A stretch of 64,000 nucleotides of DNA from the NCBI RefSeq assembly GCF_001183605.1, contig NZ_LFXJ01000005.1:1292745-1356744 (forward strand). The letters run 5' to 3'. Under the pieces are notes generated by a model. That model was not told the DNA's origin. It was given only the letters and a program-made list of their open reading frames with translations, and did not search any database. Position 1 is the first letter of the stretch; each line of letters starts with the position of its first letter. The position numbers were made by a program, and so were the translations under genes. This DNA comes from Lysinibacillus xylanilyticus (GTDB taxonomy: Bacteria > Bacillota > Bacilli > Bacillales_A > Planococcaceae). Shown piece by piece: positions 37,102 to 47,359 of this stretch.

Positions 37102-37470
37102 TTGAAGCCAATATTAGATGAATCACTACCCATCTTTCAGCAAATCGCACAAATAGTAATAAACGACATTGTTGAAGGACACTTAACAGAAGGCGAAAAA
37201 GTTCCATCTGAAAATGAATTATCAAATTTTTATAACATCAACAGAGCAACTGTAAGAAAAGGACTACAGACTTTGGTTGATGAAGAAATCATTTATAAAA
37301 AACGTGGAATTGGGATGTTTGTTATGGAAGGAGCTAAAACAAAATTGTTAGATGAAAGGAAAAAACAGTATCGAAAGGAATATATATTGCCACTGCTAGA
37401 AGAAGCCAAGCGATTGGGAATGAGTGTTGAGACAGTAATGAAATTAATAAAAGAGGAGGAGAAAAAGTGA
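37102..37470 (+). CDS. GntR (YtrA-type) transcriptional regulator
   Basis: A 122-residue short GntR regulator. The winged helix reads GHLTEGEKVPSENELSNFYN, then INRATVRKGLQTLVDEEIIY and KKRGIGMFVMEG; the short C-terminal tail is of YtrA type with no effector domain. The start is TTG at 37102 with AAAGGAG eight bases upstream. It is first gene of a tight operon; its stop overlaps the ATPase start. Autoregulation is the usual mode. Confidence 0.92.
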   Translation: MKPILDESLPIFQQIAQIVINDIVEGHLTEGEKVPSENELSNFYNINRATVRKGLQTLVDEEIIYKKRGIGMFVMEGAKTKLLDERKKQYRKEYILPLLEEAKRLGMSVETVMKLIKEEEKK

Positions 37471-38330
37471 TTCGAGTTAAGAATGTTACCTATGGATACG
37501 GTGAGGAACCAATACTAAAGGATATTTCTTTCAAAGAAATAGAAAATGGTATTACCGCAGTGTGGGGGCGAAATGGGGCTGGTAAAACTACACTAATGAA
37601 ACTTCTTGCTGGGCATGACAAACCAAACAAAGGGATTGTTGAGATTATGGGAGCGGCTCCCTATAATCGAGCAGAGGTAGTTCAATCTGTATGTTATATG
37701 CAAGAAAATCACCCATTTAGTTCTATCTGGAATGTAAAGGATTCTTTGCGATTTGGACAGTATTATTATTCCAATTGGGATATGGATATGGCTAATCGAC
37801 TTTTAAAGATCTTTAAGCTGGATGAAAAGAAGAAAATATCAAAGTTATCAAAAGGTATGAAATCTGCTTTGCAGTTTATCATTGGAATTTCTAGCAATGC
37901 GAAAATCACAATTCTGGATGAACCTAGTAATGGATTAGACGCAAACATGCGTAAGAAAATGTATAAAATTATACGAGAAAGTCAGGAGCAGCATCCAAGA
38001 TTGTTTTTAGTATCTACTCATCATATTGAAGAAATCCAACAGATATGTGATTCAATTCTTGTTATTCATGATAAAGAAGTATTCATACATGAACCAATAG
38101 ATGAAATTAGAGAGTATGGAATCTGGTTGGTAGGAGACAAAAATAAGATAGAAAAAGTGACGGATGGACAATATGTATTAGAAGCAAGTGAATTAGGATC
38201 TAGGTTAAAAGTGATGGTTGATGTACCTTTTAATGAAAAATGGAAAGAGATCGCATCTTTTCATGGTCTATCAATAGAAAAAGTAAAACTACAAGATTAT
38301 TTGTTAAATAGGACTGAGGAGGCAGAATAA
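37467..38330 (+). CDS. ABC transporter ATP-binding protein
   Basis: A 287-residue ATPase. Walker A is GRNGAGKTTL, Q-loop MQENHPF, signature LSKGMKSAL (weakened from LSGGQ), Walker B ITILDEPSNGLD and H-loop VSTHH. The start is GTG at 37467 overlapping the regulator stop as GTGA, with GAGGAGG upstream. With the next gene it forms an export-type ABC system like YtrB or bacitracin/lantibiotic-responsive transporters; the substrate is inferred only. Confidence 0.93.
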   Translation: MIRVKNVTYGYGEEPILKDISFKEIENGITAVWGRNGAGKTTLMKLLAGHDKPNKGIVEIMGAAPYNRAEVVQSVCYMQENHPFSSIWNVKDSLRFGQYYYSNWDMDMANRLLKIFKLDEKKKISKLSKGMKSALQFIIGISSNAKITILDEPSNGLDANMRKKMYKIIRESQEQHPRLFLVSTHHIEEIQQICDSILVIHDKEVFIHEPIDEIREYGIWLVGDKNKIEKVTDGQYVLEASELGSRLKVMVDVPFNEKWKEIASFHGLSIEKVKLQDYLLNRTEEAE

Positions 38331-38332
38331 GG

Positions 38333-39055
38333 ATGAATTCTTTATATGGAACATTTCGTTTAGTCTCAGAGGAAGCCTTATTTTATTTAGGTAAATTAAT
38401 GTTTCTATACATTACTATTCCGTTGACGTTGTTGTGGGTCCTTATTGGATATATATTTGGACTTGGAGATGATGTAGTTGCCTCAATTTCTGGTCCCGCT
38501 TATTTTTTTATTGCATTATTTGGAGTAAATGGATATAGATCAATGTATCCAGTTGCGATTGGGATGGGAAGTACGAGGGTACAATTGCTCAAAGTCTATT
38601 ATGGTGTAGGTATTTTAACAGTTGTTATAAGTATTACTTTTCTAAATGTATTGCAATATATTTTAAAAACTTTATATCTTCGATGGGAAATCGGAGCGAA
38701 CATTTTACATCCTGGATTATTTTTAATAGATGGATATCATTTCTTGGCTTATTTATGGATTGACCTTATGTTTGGACTCTTTTTGTTCGGGGTGCCTTTT
38801 CTACTTTATAGTATTTATTTTCGTTTAGGGCTGCGGAAAAGCATCATTATTCTCATGTTGTTGTCAGTCATTTTCATGGTTTTATATTATGGTAGTTATT
38901 TAAGCGATAGTATGGAATGGTTTTTAGAATTATATTTAGATGCTTCGGGGATGACATTGGTTACTTTATTAGGTTTATTTAGTGTTGGAGCATTATTATT
39001 ATCATACCCTATTATGCGAAATGCTCCGTTAAAATCAAAGTCTAGAAAGGATTAA
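38333..39055 (+). CDS. ABC transporter membrane permease
   Basis: A 240-residue membrane protein with about six hydrophobic segments (LMFLYITIPLTLLWVLIGYI, LLKVYYGVGILTVVISITFL and others). It starts two bases after the ATPase stop, with GAGGAGG upstream. It is the partner of the preceding ATPase. No extracytoplasmic loop of BceB type is present. Confidence 0.88.
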   Translation: MNSLYGTFRLVSEEALFYLGKLMFLYITIPLTLLWVLIGYIFGLGDDVVASISGPAYFFIALFGVNGYRSMYPVAIGMGSTRVQLLKVYYGVGILTVVISITFLNVLQYILKTLYLRWEIGANILHPGLFLIDGYHFLAYLWIDLMFGLFLFGVPFLLYSIYFRLGLRKSIIILMLLSVIFMVLYYGSYLSDSMEWFLELYLDASGMTLVTLLGLFSVGALLLSYPIMRNAPLKSKSRKD

Positions 39056-39152
39056 ACTGGTAATGTTAATTTCAATATTTGCTCACTTAAGAAATGATAA
39101 AAACAGCCTGAAAATCACATGATAGATGCACACTATTGATAGACTGCAAAAA

Positions 39153-39228
39153 GATAAGGCGAGTGACCTTTTCGATGACCTATGAAAATCACTTTGGTCT
39201 CTTTTGGTCTCTCGCCTTATTTTGATAA
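39153..39228. terminator. Long hairpin directly after the deoD 3'-end copy
   Basis: Arms ATAAGGCGAGTGACC and GGTCTCTCGCCTTAT with flanking A/T runs. On the minus strand it follows the copied deoD stop at once, so it may be the gene's original terminator. Confidence 0.75.
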
Positions 39229-39232
39229 AGCC

Positions 39233-39325
39233 TTGATACCCTTACTCTTGAATTGCTGCTTCTAATGCTACAACGATCATATCGTTGAATGTAGTTTGAC
39301 GTTCTTCTGCTGATGTTACTTCACC
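39233..39325 (-). repeat. 93-bp copy of the deoD 3' end (copy 2)
   Basis: It matches 41530-41622 with four mismatches in 93 bases. It keeps the reading frame and a stop codon (last residues VALEAAIQE versus VALEAAIQD). Homology stops sharply on the deoD-interior side at TTCACC. A direct repeat of this kind at a gene's 3' end is typical of integration-site duplication. Confidence 0.9.
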
Positions 39326-39489
39326 TTTTTCTCAATTTGTGACTATGTATAATTACTTTTTAAAAATAGTAAATGCTAAATCTGTCTAACGCTCACAGTC
39401 TCTATAAATGGCTCTGTGAACTTATTACAATTATTACGGTAAGCTAATTCAACTTAGCTCCTATTGAATTGCATCAGCCGTAAAATCAG

Positions 39490-39519
39490 AAAAACGATTG
39501 CAATGAACGCAACCGTTTT
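39490..39519 (-). terminator. Terminator of the transglycosylase-like gene
   Basis: Stem AAAACG-TTGC / GCAA-CGTTTT with one bulge each side, just past the stop at 39530. Confidence 0.7.
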
Positions 39520-39529
39520 CTAAGTTCAA

Positions 39530-41059
39530 TTATTTTTGCTTTGATACGAATGATTCATATCTTTGAATAAACGCTGATATTTGAGAACGAGTTAAAATTT
39601 GGTCAGGGTTATAGCCACCGATTGATGTAGCTGTAGTAATCCCATTATCTATGAAAAATTGAATAGCTTCGTTTTGACTTACTGTTTTCCCATAGTAGTA
39701 AGATGCCATCAGTTGTGCCAATGTACCACGTCTAATGCCCTTATCCGCTAGACCTTTAGAAGCTGTAGTTTCTTCATTTGCTAGTACAGGCATTTTGTAC
39801 TTTTTCGCCATGTTGTATAAACCACTTTTGTTCCAAGACGATGTGTTTTTTACACTTGCTAATTCATCTTTTTGAGCGTAACGGAAGAAGATTGTTAGGA
39901 AGTGAGCTTCTGTTAATTGTGTGTTCGGTTGTAACTGTGTTTCATATTTCTTTGTTTTTGCGTTCCATACGTTACCGTAACCACTAATTAAACCTCGGTC
40001 GATTGCCCAAATCATATCATCTCTCCACCAAGCTGTAGTGCTGAAGTCTGCAAACTTTTTAGCGTAAGCTGAGTAGTCCTGTGTAGTGGTAACTGGAGTT
40101 GTAGGCGTTGGTGTTGATGTTGAAGCTGAGTAGTTTAAATAACTTGATGCTACATACCCCTTTGTCCCGTCACTTCTTTTCACAGGATACCAAACAAAAT
40201 GGTTTTTCTTCGTTGATACTTCTTCATATTCAAAAGGGCCCGTAATGGTAACAATTTCGCCTTCACGTAAAGTACCCATAGAAGGACTATCCGTAGTAGG
40301 TCTTGTCCTTAATGTTACATTAGTTGTTGCACTAACTTTTTGATTTGTTTCAAAAAAATACTTTGATTTATTTAATGGTAAATCAAAATCATAGTTCATC
40401 GCTGAAAATTTAATATTTTCCCTGCTGGTAGAGTCATATTGAAAATGTTCGCGTGAAAAAGGCAGATCTGTTAAGTCTATTAATTCCGATTTCTCAATAA
40501 TTTGGAGAATTCTTTCTTGATAGGCATTTGCATTTCTTTCACCAGTTGCTTGGACAATTGGACTATTTACTGGCTTAGTACCGTTATAAGCCATGATAGC
40601 GAAGTACCAATGTTCCAGTACATCTCTTTCCCCGCCGTTGATGCTAGGTAAATCCTTCCGCTTAAACATAGCATCTAGAGTCTCTACACCAGCTTGAATA
40701 TTATAGGCAATATCGCTTTTTAGTCTATCTTGATTGTAGCCGGCTTTATTTGTAATTTGCATAACGCCAATTCCATTATCAGCTGTCACAATCGCTTCAC
40801 CATTCTTATCGAAATGACGCCAATTTCCACTTTCACCTTCCGCTATTGCCTTCACAATTTCAGGAGGAACATCATAAATCAGTGCTGTTTCGGTTAACAA
40901 ACAGTTCATTGTGGAATAATCAGGGTTTACTTTCGATGCCGAATCATACTCACATGTATTTGCAATATTATTAGCTAATACATTTTTATCTATATTTATA
41001 GATAGGGAGAGGGCACCAATGGCAATAACACTAATCAATGGTTTCAATATCTTTTTCAT
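39530..41059 (-). CDS. Secreted SLT-SH3-SLH-like cell-wall protein
   Basis: A 509-residue exported protein. Signal peptide LKPLISVIAIGALSLSI; a transglycosylase (SLT) fold at about 55-190 with catalytic Glu in AIAEGESGNW, then ADNGIGVMQITNKAGYNQDR and FAIMAYNGTKP; an SH3 domain at about 245-310 (NVTLRTRPTTDSPSMGTLRE); a Thr/Pro linker (TPTPTTPVTTT); and C-terminal SLH-like repeats from about 330 (MIWAIDRGLISGYG, TEAHFLTIFFRYA, RSQISAFIQRYE). It would cut and bind peptidoglycan or secondary wall polymer. It is alone between two copies of the deoD 3' end. Confidence 0.88.
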   Translation of the reverse strand: MKKILKPLISVIAIGALSLSINIDKNVLANNIANTCEYDSASKVNPDYSTMNCLLTETALIYDVPPEIVKAIAEGESGNWRHFDKNGEAIVTADNGIGVMQITNKAGYNQDRLKSDIAYNIQAGVETLDAMFKRKDLPSINGGERDVLEHWYFAIMAYNGTKPVNSPIVQATGERNANAYQERILQIIEKSELIDLTDLPFSREHFQYDSTSRENIKFSAMNYDFDLPLNKSKYFFETNQKVSATTNVTLRTRPTTDSPSMGTLREGEIVTITGPFEYEEVSTKKNHFVWYPVKRSDGTKGYVASSYLNYSASTSTPTPTTPVTTTQDYSAYAKKFADFSTTAWWRDDMIWAIDRGLISGYGNVWNAKTKKYETQLQPNTQLTEAHFLTIFFRYAQKDELASVKNTSSWNKSGLYNMAKKYKMPVLANEETTASKGLADKGIRRGTLAQLMASYYYGKTVSQNEAIQFFIDNGITTATSIGGYNPDQILTRSQISAFIQRYESFVSKQK

Positions 41060-41538
41060 ATCAGATTATTACACTTCCTTTCATATTTTCTAAAGTTAAA
41101 AGGTTCAGATATATGTTATCATAAACCCAATATTTGGGATAGTGGTAATATTCAATGTTTCTTTCATTTAACAGGATTGAGTGATAAATGATAGCCCTAA
41201 CATATATTGTTTAATATTGATTCGGTGAAAGGGTTGTAAATAGTGATTGTTGGATTTTTACCTTTTTGTGAAATAAGTAAGATTTCTAAAGTCCATTGAA
41301 ACAAGCCCAAGTCAAATCTATCAACTCTTTCAGGCTCGTTAAATGGCTCTGTAAGCTTGCTATGTTGCCAAAGAACAAAAGGAACAAGCGAGTGAATTAT
41401 TCGACTTACTATAAATAAAAAATACCCAACAAGCTCCGATATTTTCGGTCACTCATTGAGTATTTTTTATGCTATTTATTTGTTTGGGCACTTTTGCGCA
41501 CTTTGAAATTTCTTCCAAACTACAAACCCTTGCTACGC
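41060..41538. other. Region between the wall protein and deoD
   Basis: It holds the wall-protein promoter, a short plus-strand frame ending at 41412-41414 (YVAKEQKEQASELFDLL) reminiscent of a tyrosine-integrase tail, and a terminator at 41417-41470 serving deoD. The integrase reading is weak. Confidence 0.4.
41417..41470. terminator. Terminator downstream of deoD
   Basis: AAAATACCCAA and TTGAGTATTTT pair across a loop with an inner stem (CCGAT/ATCGG-like). T runs on both strands suit both directions. Confidence 0.7.
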
Positions 41539-41622
41539 TTAGTCTTGAATTGCTGCTTCTAAAGCTACAACGATCATATCGTTGAATGTAGTTTGACGTT
41601 CTTCTGCTGATGTTACTTCACC
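41530..41622 (-). repeat. 93-bp direct repeat, deoD-resident copy
   Basis: The 3' end of deoD itself, matching 39233-39325 with four mismatches. It is the deoD-side boundary of the 2.2-kb segment that carries the wall protein. Confidence 0.9.
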
Positions 41623-42246
41623 AGTTAGAATGTGGTCACTTACTGTTAGGATAGAAAGTGCTTTACGGCCGTGTTTTGCAGCTAATGTGTAAAGTGCCGC
41701 AGATTCCATTTCTACAGCTAGTACGCCGTATTGAGCTAATTTTTCGTTTTGGTGTTCATCTGAATAGAACATATCTGCTGTAAATATATTACCTACTTGT
41801 AAGTTTAAACCAGCTTCTTTACCTGCATTATATGCTTTTAATAATAAATCAAAGTCAGAGATCGGCGCGAAGTCGATAGCGCTGCCCCAAATGATTTGGT
41901 TCATACGTGTATCAGAAGTTGCTCCTTGAGCTAAAATAACGTCACGAACTTTTACATCTTTTTGAATTGCACCACAAGTACCTACGCGGATTAATTTTTG
42001 AACATCATATTCTTGCATTAGTTCTGTAGCGTAAATCGAGATTGAAGGCACACCCATACCAGTACCTTGTACAGAAATACGTTTACCTTTATAAGTACCT
42101 GTAAAACCAAACATGTTACGTACTTCGTTATAGCAAGTAACATCTTCTAAAAACGTTTCAGCAATGTACTTAGCTCGTAATGGATCTCCTGGAAGTAAAA
42201 TTGTGTCAGCGATTTCGCCTTTTTTTGCATTAATATGAATACTCAT
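41539..42246 (-). CDS. deoD: Purine-nucleoside phosphorylase (DeoD type)
   Basis: Hexameric PNP phosphorolysing purine (deoxy)nucleosides for salvage. It opens [36 protein letters not shown] binds phosphate; [20 protein letters not shown] and the catalytic Asp in [11 protein letters not shown] complete the site. Length is 235 residues, exactly typical. It is a single gene. Its 3' end is duplicated twice to the left, marking it as a likely integration target; the reading frame is intact. Confidence 0.96.
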   Translation of the reverse strand: MSIHINAKKGEIADTILLPGDPLRAKYIAETFLEDVTCYNEVRNMFGFTGTYKGKRISVQGTGMGVPSISIYATELMQEYDVQKLIRVGTCGAIQKDVKVRDVILAQGATSDTRMNQIIWGSAIDFAPISDFDLLLKAYNAGKEAGLNLQVGNIFTADMFYSDEHQNEKLAQYGVLAVEMESAALYTLAAKHGRKALSILTVSDHILTGEVTSAEERQTTFNDMIVVALEAAIQD

Positions 42247-42359
42247 ACTGCAATCCCTCTTTTCTGTCAGTTATCACTATAAATAATACTGTGTTTCTCA
42301 TTTTTTCGCAATGCTAGACGTCTAGCAACTTGAAATAAATTATTTTATTTTAACTTATA

Positions 42360-42578
42360 TCATGCATGATCTACGTATAATGCCCACAACTCATCAAATA
42401 CTTCAGTTGTTAAGTTGTCAGTGGCGTATGATTCAATATACGAAGAAAGCTCATCAAAGTCTTCGCTCTGCTTCGGAAAATTATGTTCGTGGAACGTTTC
42501 CTCCGCAAATCGCACCTTCGGATCTGACCAATCCCCACCTCTGAATGTCAGTACATACAAATAAAAGCTCTTTTTCAT
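42360..42578 (-). CDS. yozE: YozE family (UPF0346) small protein
   Basis: A 72-residue SAM-like helical protein. It starts [20 protein letters not shown] and contains [20 protein letters not shown], the YozE pattern. ATG 42578 has GAGGGG upstream; the eight extra codons are not needed. Function is unknown in the family. Confidence 0.88.
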   Translation of the reverse strand: MKKSFYLYVLTFRGGDWSDPKVRFAEETFHEHNFPKQSEDFDELSSYIESYATDNLTTEVFDELWALYVDHA

Positions 42579-42837
42579 TCTAGAAATCCCCTCTTTACTC
42601 ATCTGCTTTCCGCTAGTTTATCAAAAAATATCTTCTTCGTCACAAAAAAATCTATTAAGTATTTTCTCCTACTATTACGAATAGAACTATTCTCTCGTGA
42701 ACTCTGGACTTTCGTCTCAGAAAAATAATATGCATATTTTGTCTGAAAAATGAAAATTTTTAGATAAAAACGATAGAAATACCTAACAAAATAAGGTAAA
42801 ATTTAAACCAATATTCAAAAATAGGATGGTGATGGCG

Positions 42838-44676
42838 ATGAAAAACTCTCACAAACTCAGGAACTCTATACAGAAACGCCTGTCTCTCTTTAAAACTGAC
42901 CTTTCAAAAAAGAAAACACATGATCTAGAATTCGATAGGCACAATCTCCCTCCTACTAAAGAAAAACGACAACGTTTTTACCATTTAATACGAGGAAAAG
43001 TACTTATTATATTTTCTCTCATTATTGTTATAAATGGCACAATGGGTTTATTATCGTATATCAATATTCAGAATCTGCAAAGACAAATGAAGGACTTTAC
43101 TGAGAAAAACGTTCAGGAACAATTAACTGTCAACCAACTTGCGTATGAAATTGCGAGGCTCACCAATTTAGAACAAGCCTATTTAATTACCGGGAACGGG
43201 AACTTTGCTACTTCTTATAAAATGAAAATCGATACCATCGATAAAAAAATGAAAACCTTAGATGAGCAGTTTACAGAAAGAGAGTTAGAATTAAGTCATA
43301 TACAGGCGATCAATCAATATTATAAAAATTACCTTGAATATTCTAAAAAGGTCATGACAATGCGTGATGAGCTTGGTCTCGAACAAGCTCGCAAGCTCAT
43401 GATGGGCGGTACTGGCGAAACGATGAAGAATTATATTGATAAAAATATCGAGTCCATTAATGCGGTTATGGATGATGCTAATAAAGCTAAATTAGATAAA
43501 CTTAACAAGCAAGTTACGCTATCCATTACTTCTTTCTTCTTAATTTCAATACTTGGATTTATTGCAATTATTATTTTTGGTTTTATGTTATTTAAATCAT
43601 TAAGAAACAATACACAGGCCATTAACCATTCCATTCTCGATATTGCACAGGCTGGTGGCGACTTGACACGACGTGTTAAAGTTCGTAATCGTGACGAGTT
43701 TTCAATTATCGCCGCTTCAACCAATACACTTATTGAATCGATATCTAATTTAATTAAACGTGTCAGTAATCTGGCGGACCACGTTTCAAGTAGTAGCCAG
43801 GAGCTAATGTCATTAGCCGATGAAAATGCGCGTACCATACAGAATATTGCAGATGCTACAGCTGATATCGCGTGTGATAGCGAGAATACGATCTCTAGTA
43901 TGACTAGCGCACAACAAAAAATGAGTGATCTTGAGCATTCTGTGAACCATTTAAATGAGCAAGCAAATGCTGTTAAGCGTGCTTCCTTAGCTATGCAACA
44001 AGCAGCTGACGAAGGCAGTAGCTCTGTACAACAATCTTCATTAGTTATGCAAGCAATAGAAGAAACGATGGCCTCCACTACTACCACAGTTGAAGCACTC
44101 GGTCGAAAATCCGCCGACATAACATCTATTATCGGCACGATTACTGCTATTTCAGAGCAAACAAATTTACTCGCATTAAATGCAGCAATTGAGGCAGCAC
44201 GCGCTGGTGAGCACGGACGAGGCTTTGCGGTTGTCGCTGATGAAGTTCGAAAGCTAGCAGTGCAATCTCAAAATGCCGCTAGAGAAGTAACATTCATTGT
44301 AACGTCCATTCAAGACGAAGTGACATCCATAATCTCTCAAAACCACGAGGGTGTATCATCCGTTATTCGTGGCGTTGAAGTAACGAATGAAACAAACCAA
44401 TCTTTAGCCAATATTTTAACGCATACTCAAGAAACGACAACAATTATCGCGACTATGGTAGAGAAAATTGCATTAACACTTGATTATAGCAATGCTGTAG
44501 CGAATGATTTTGTCCATGTGAATGCCTATGCTGAGCAATCAGCTGCCAACACAGTCACTTCTGCTGCTGCCGCCACTCAAGGATCAGCATCTATGCAGGA
44601 AATTAATGCCGCTGCCACAGAGCTTGCTCAACAAGCAGATAGTCTACGAAATCTTGTCAGTGAATTTAAAGTTTAA
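42838..44676 (+). CDS. Methyl-accepting chemotaxis protein
   Basis: A 612-residue transducer. A long basic N-terminal tail precedes membrane segment 1 (about 48-70, [20 protein letters not shown]); a four-helix sensor spans to about 225 (CHASE3-like, with [12 protein letters not shown]); segment 2 lies at about 225-250, followed by HAMP. The signalling hairpin tip is [41 protein letters not shown] lies eight bases before ATG 42838; an ATG two codons earlier is possible. The ligand is unknown. Confidence 0.93.
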   Translation: MKNSHKLRNSIQKRLSLFKTDLSKKKTHDLEFDRHNLPPTKEKRQRFYHLIRGKVLIIFSLIIVINGTMGLLSYINIQNLQRQMKDFTEKNVQEQLTVNQLAYEIARLTNLEQAYLITGNGNFATSYKMKIDTIDKKMKTLDEQFTERELELSHIQAINQYYKNYLEYSKKVMTMRDELGLEQARKLMMGGTGETMKNYIDKNIESINAVMDDANKAKLDKLNKQVTLSITSFFLISILGFIAIIIFGFMLFKSLRNNTQAINHSILDIAQAGGDLTRRVKVRNRDEFSIIAASTNTLIESISNLIKRVSNLADHVSSSSQELMSLADENARTIQNIADATADIACDSENTISSMTSAQQKMSDLEHSVNHLNEQANAVKRASLAMQQAADEGSSSVQQSSLVMQAIEETMASTTTTVEALGRKSADITSIIGTITAISEQTNLLALNAAIEAARAGEHGRGFAVVADEVRKLAVQSQNAAREVTFIVTSIQDEVTSIISQNHEGVSSVIRGVEVTNETNQSLANILTHTQETTTIIATMVEKIALTLDYSNAVANDFVHVNAYAEQSAANTVTSAAAATQGSASMQEINAAATELAQQADSLRNLVSEFKV

Positions 44677-44781
44677 AGTGTCCTAGAAAGATGTTCATTT
44701 TACATGAAGCAAATACATGAACTAGCGCCGGAGTTTTTTAAATATAGTTCAATAAACGAGCATTTTATTGGAGATCGTACT

Positions 44782-45570
44782 ATGAAAGTAGTGTCTAAAA
44801 AAATAGTTTGCGATTTGGAGAAGACAATGCTAACTAACTTAAATCAATACCTAAAAGAATTAATGGTGCATATTCCTGAAGGAGAAATCAACTTACGTGA
44901 TTTTCGAAACGAGCAAAAATGGATTAGTTCAAACTATAAATTTGGAATGCCGGGTATAAGAAAAAATTTAAAAGAGGTTACTTGGATTGTTGAGATAAAG
45001 CCATTTTATCTTGGCAAATATACTGTGACTGAAGAACTTTATACGATTATTATGGGGAAGAAATTTTCAACAATACAGGATCGAAAACCAATTGTTAATG
45101 TTTCATGGATAGATGCAGTGAACTTTTGTAATTCATTATCTGACGCTCTGGGTTATGACAAGTTTTATGATTTTTACAAAAAAAGTAAATCAGTTGTATG
45201 CAATCATAGTTCTAATGGCTTTCGATTACCGACAGATGCTGAATGGCAATATGCATGTAAAGCAAAGTCAAAAGGATATCGGTATGGAGACATTGATGAC
45301 ATTGCTTGGTATAAAGATAATTCTAACGAACATGTACACAAAGTTGGAGAAAAAATGCCGAATGAATGGGGCTTGTACGACATGATAGGAAATGTTTGGG
45401 AATGGTGCTGGGACTTATACGATGAAGAGATATTTGGTAATTACAGAATAATTCGAGGAGGAAGTTGGGCTGAAGAAGAACGTGGATGTGGAGCTACTTG
45501 TCGCCGAAAGAGTATGCCTGATTTCTTTATTGATGATATGGGATTTAGAATTGCAAGATCAATCATTTAA
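44782..45570 (+). CDS. SUMF1/FGE-like (formylglycine-generating fold) protein
   Basis: A 262-residue protein. The fold signature is clear: FYLGKYTVTEELYTIIMGKK, VNVSWIDAVNFCNSLSDALG, GFRLPTDAEWQYACKAKSKG, NEWGLYDMIGNVWEWCWDLY and IIRGGSWAEEERGCGATCRR. The true FGE has two active cysteines in RGGSWxC...C; here Cys are present but spaced C-x3-C. It may be an FGE-type oxidase or a non-catalytic paralogue. I prefer ATG 44782 (GGAG eight bases upstream); ATG 44704 adds 26 residues. It lies about 100 bases after the chemoreceptor and could be cotranscribed. Confidence 0.82.
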   Translation: MKVVSKKIVCDLEKTMLTNLNQYLKELMVHIPEGEINLRDFRNEQKWISSNYKFGMPGIRKNLKEVTWIVEIKPFYLGKYTVTEELYTIIMGKKFSTIQDRKPIVNVSWIDAVNFCNSLSDALGYDKFYDFYKKSKSVVCNHSSNGFRLPTDAEWQYACKAKSKGYRYGDIDDIAWYKDNSNEHVHKVGEKMPNEWGLYDMIGNVWEWCWDLYDEEIFGNYRIIRGGSWAEEERGCGATCRRKSMPDFFIDDMGFRIARSII

Positions 45571-45589
45571 TATTTCTAATCAATTATGA

Positions 45590-45755
45590 CGTTCTATCCA
45601 TCAGCTTGACGAATCTATCCGTCGCTTCGACGTTTCTTTCCGTCGTTTCAAGGGCCCTTTCCGTCGCTTGATTGTTCTTCCGTCGTTTCGACGACCCTTT
45701 CCGTTGCTTCGGTTGTTCTATCCCGTTTCGATGGCGCTTTCCGTCGCTTTTGAAA
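45590..45755. repeat. Degenerate tandem array of ~20-21-bp units
   Basis: About eight units share a core TTCCGTCGCTT or TTCCGTCGTTT separated by 7-9 variable bases (for example GACGTT, AAGGGCCC, GATTGTTC). Unit length drifts between 19 and 21. It lies between the FGE-like gene and the msrB terminator. Confidence 0.75.
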
Positions 45756-45773
45756 ATATTTTAAAACCATAAA

Positions 45774-45810
45774 ACAACTCCTAGCACGATATAATCCTGC
45801 TAGGAGTTGT
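45774..45810. terminator. Terminator downstream of msrB
   Basis: Perfect 13-bp stem ACAACTCCTAGCA / TGCTAGGAGTTGT with A/T runs on both sides. Confidence 0.9.
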
Positions 45811-45812
45811 TA

Positions 45813-46767
<955 letters not shown>

Positions 46768-46779
46768 TTATCTCACTCC

Positions 46780-47355
46780 TTATTCACCAGGAACAATAAG
46801 TTCAAGTAGAATCTTATCCTTTGGTAAGTCTAATTCCTTTGCTTTAATACGAGATCCAGAAGCAATGTTAATGCGCGATAAGTCAATATAGATTTCTGCC
46901 TTATTCGGATTAATTGTAATCCACGAAGGGAAATCCACCGTGTCTCGCATAATTTTCATAGTCGTCTCTGGTGGAATATTTAAGAGCCCTACATTCATTC
47001 CAGTCTGCTTTAAAATGATATTACCTTTCTCATCCACAATAGGATCGAAATTCATAGAAATCGGAATTTCTGTATAGAACACCTTTAATGTACTGCTTAA
47101 TTTAATATCATCACCAATCGTAAAGTCCAACGGTAATGGTGACCCCGCATCCTTAAAATACTTCTTTGATATTGATTCTAATTCCTTCGTTGTTGTTTGA
47201 ACAACGAGGACATTTCCCTTTACTTCGCTTTCATCTTTTGAACTCTCCGCAAAATTTACTCCATCTACTGGTCTAGTTGCTAAAAAAACGACGAGGAGGA
47301 TTGCAAAAAGCACTGTGCCCGCTAAGGCAAAAAATGCAAATTTCCATTTATTCAT
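46780..47355 (-). CDS. ypmS: YpmS family protein (DUF2140)
   Basis: A 191-residue membrane-anchored protein: one N-terminal segment KWKFAFFALAGTVLFAILLV, then an extracytoplasmic domain with VYTEIPISM-like beta strands (KVFYTEIPISMNFDPI). It matches B. subtilis YpmS, whose function is unknown; its adjacency to ypmR suggests they work together. The gap to ypmR is 4 bases. Confidence 0.85.
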   Translation of the reverse strand: MNKWKFAFFALAGTVLFAILLVVFLATRPVDGVNFAESSKDESEVKGNVLVVQTTTKELESISKKYFKDAGSPLPLDFTIGDDIKLSSTLKVFYTEIPISMNFDPIVDEKGNIILKQTGMNVGLLNIPPETTMKIMRDTVDFPSWITINPNKAEIYIDLSRINIASGSRIKAKELDLPKDKILLELIVPGE

Positions 47356-47359
47356 TTCG

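Larger units (their letters stand above)
39056..39529. other. Junction region between the two accessory segments
   Basis: It contains a long hairpin (39153-39228), the 93-bp copy of the deoD 3' end (39233-39325) and, at 39370-39450, a stretch resembling 41305-41370 (both with AAATGGCTCTGT). It has no gene of its own. Confidence 0.6.

Noticed and set aside
43431..44138. A 235-codon minus-strand frame inside the chemoreceptor gene.
   Set aside because: Antisense shadow of the MCP signalling domain; no ribosome site.
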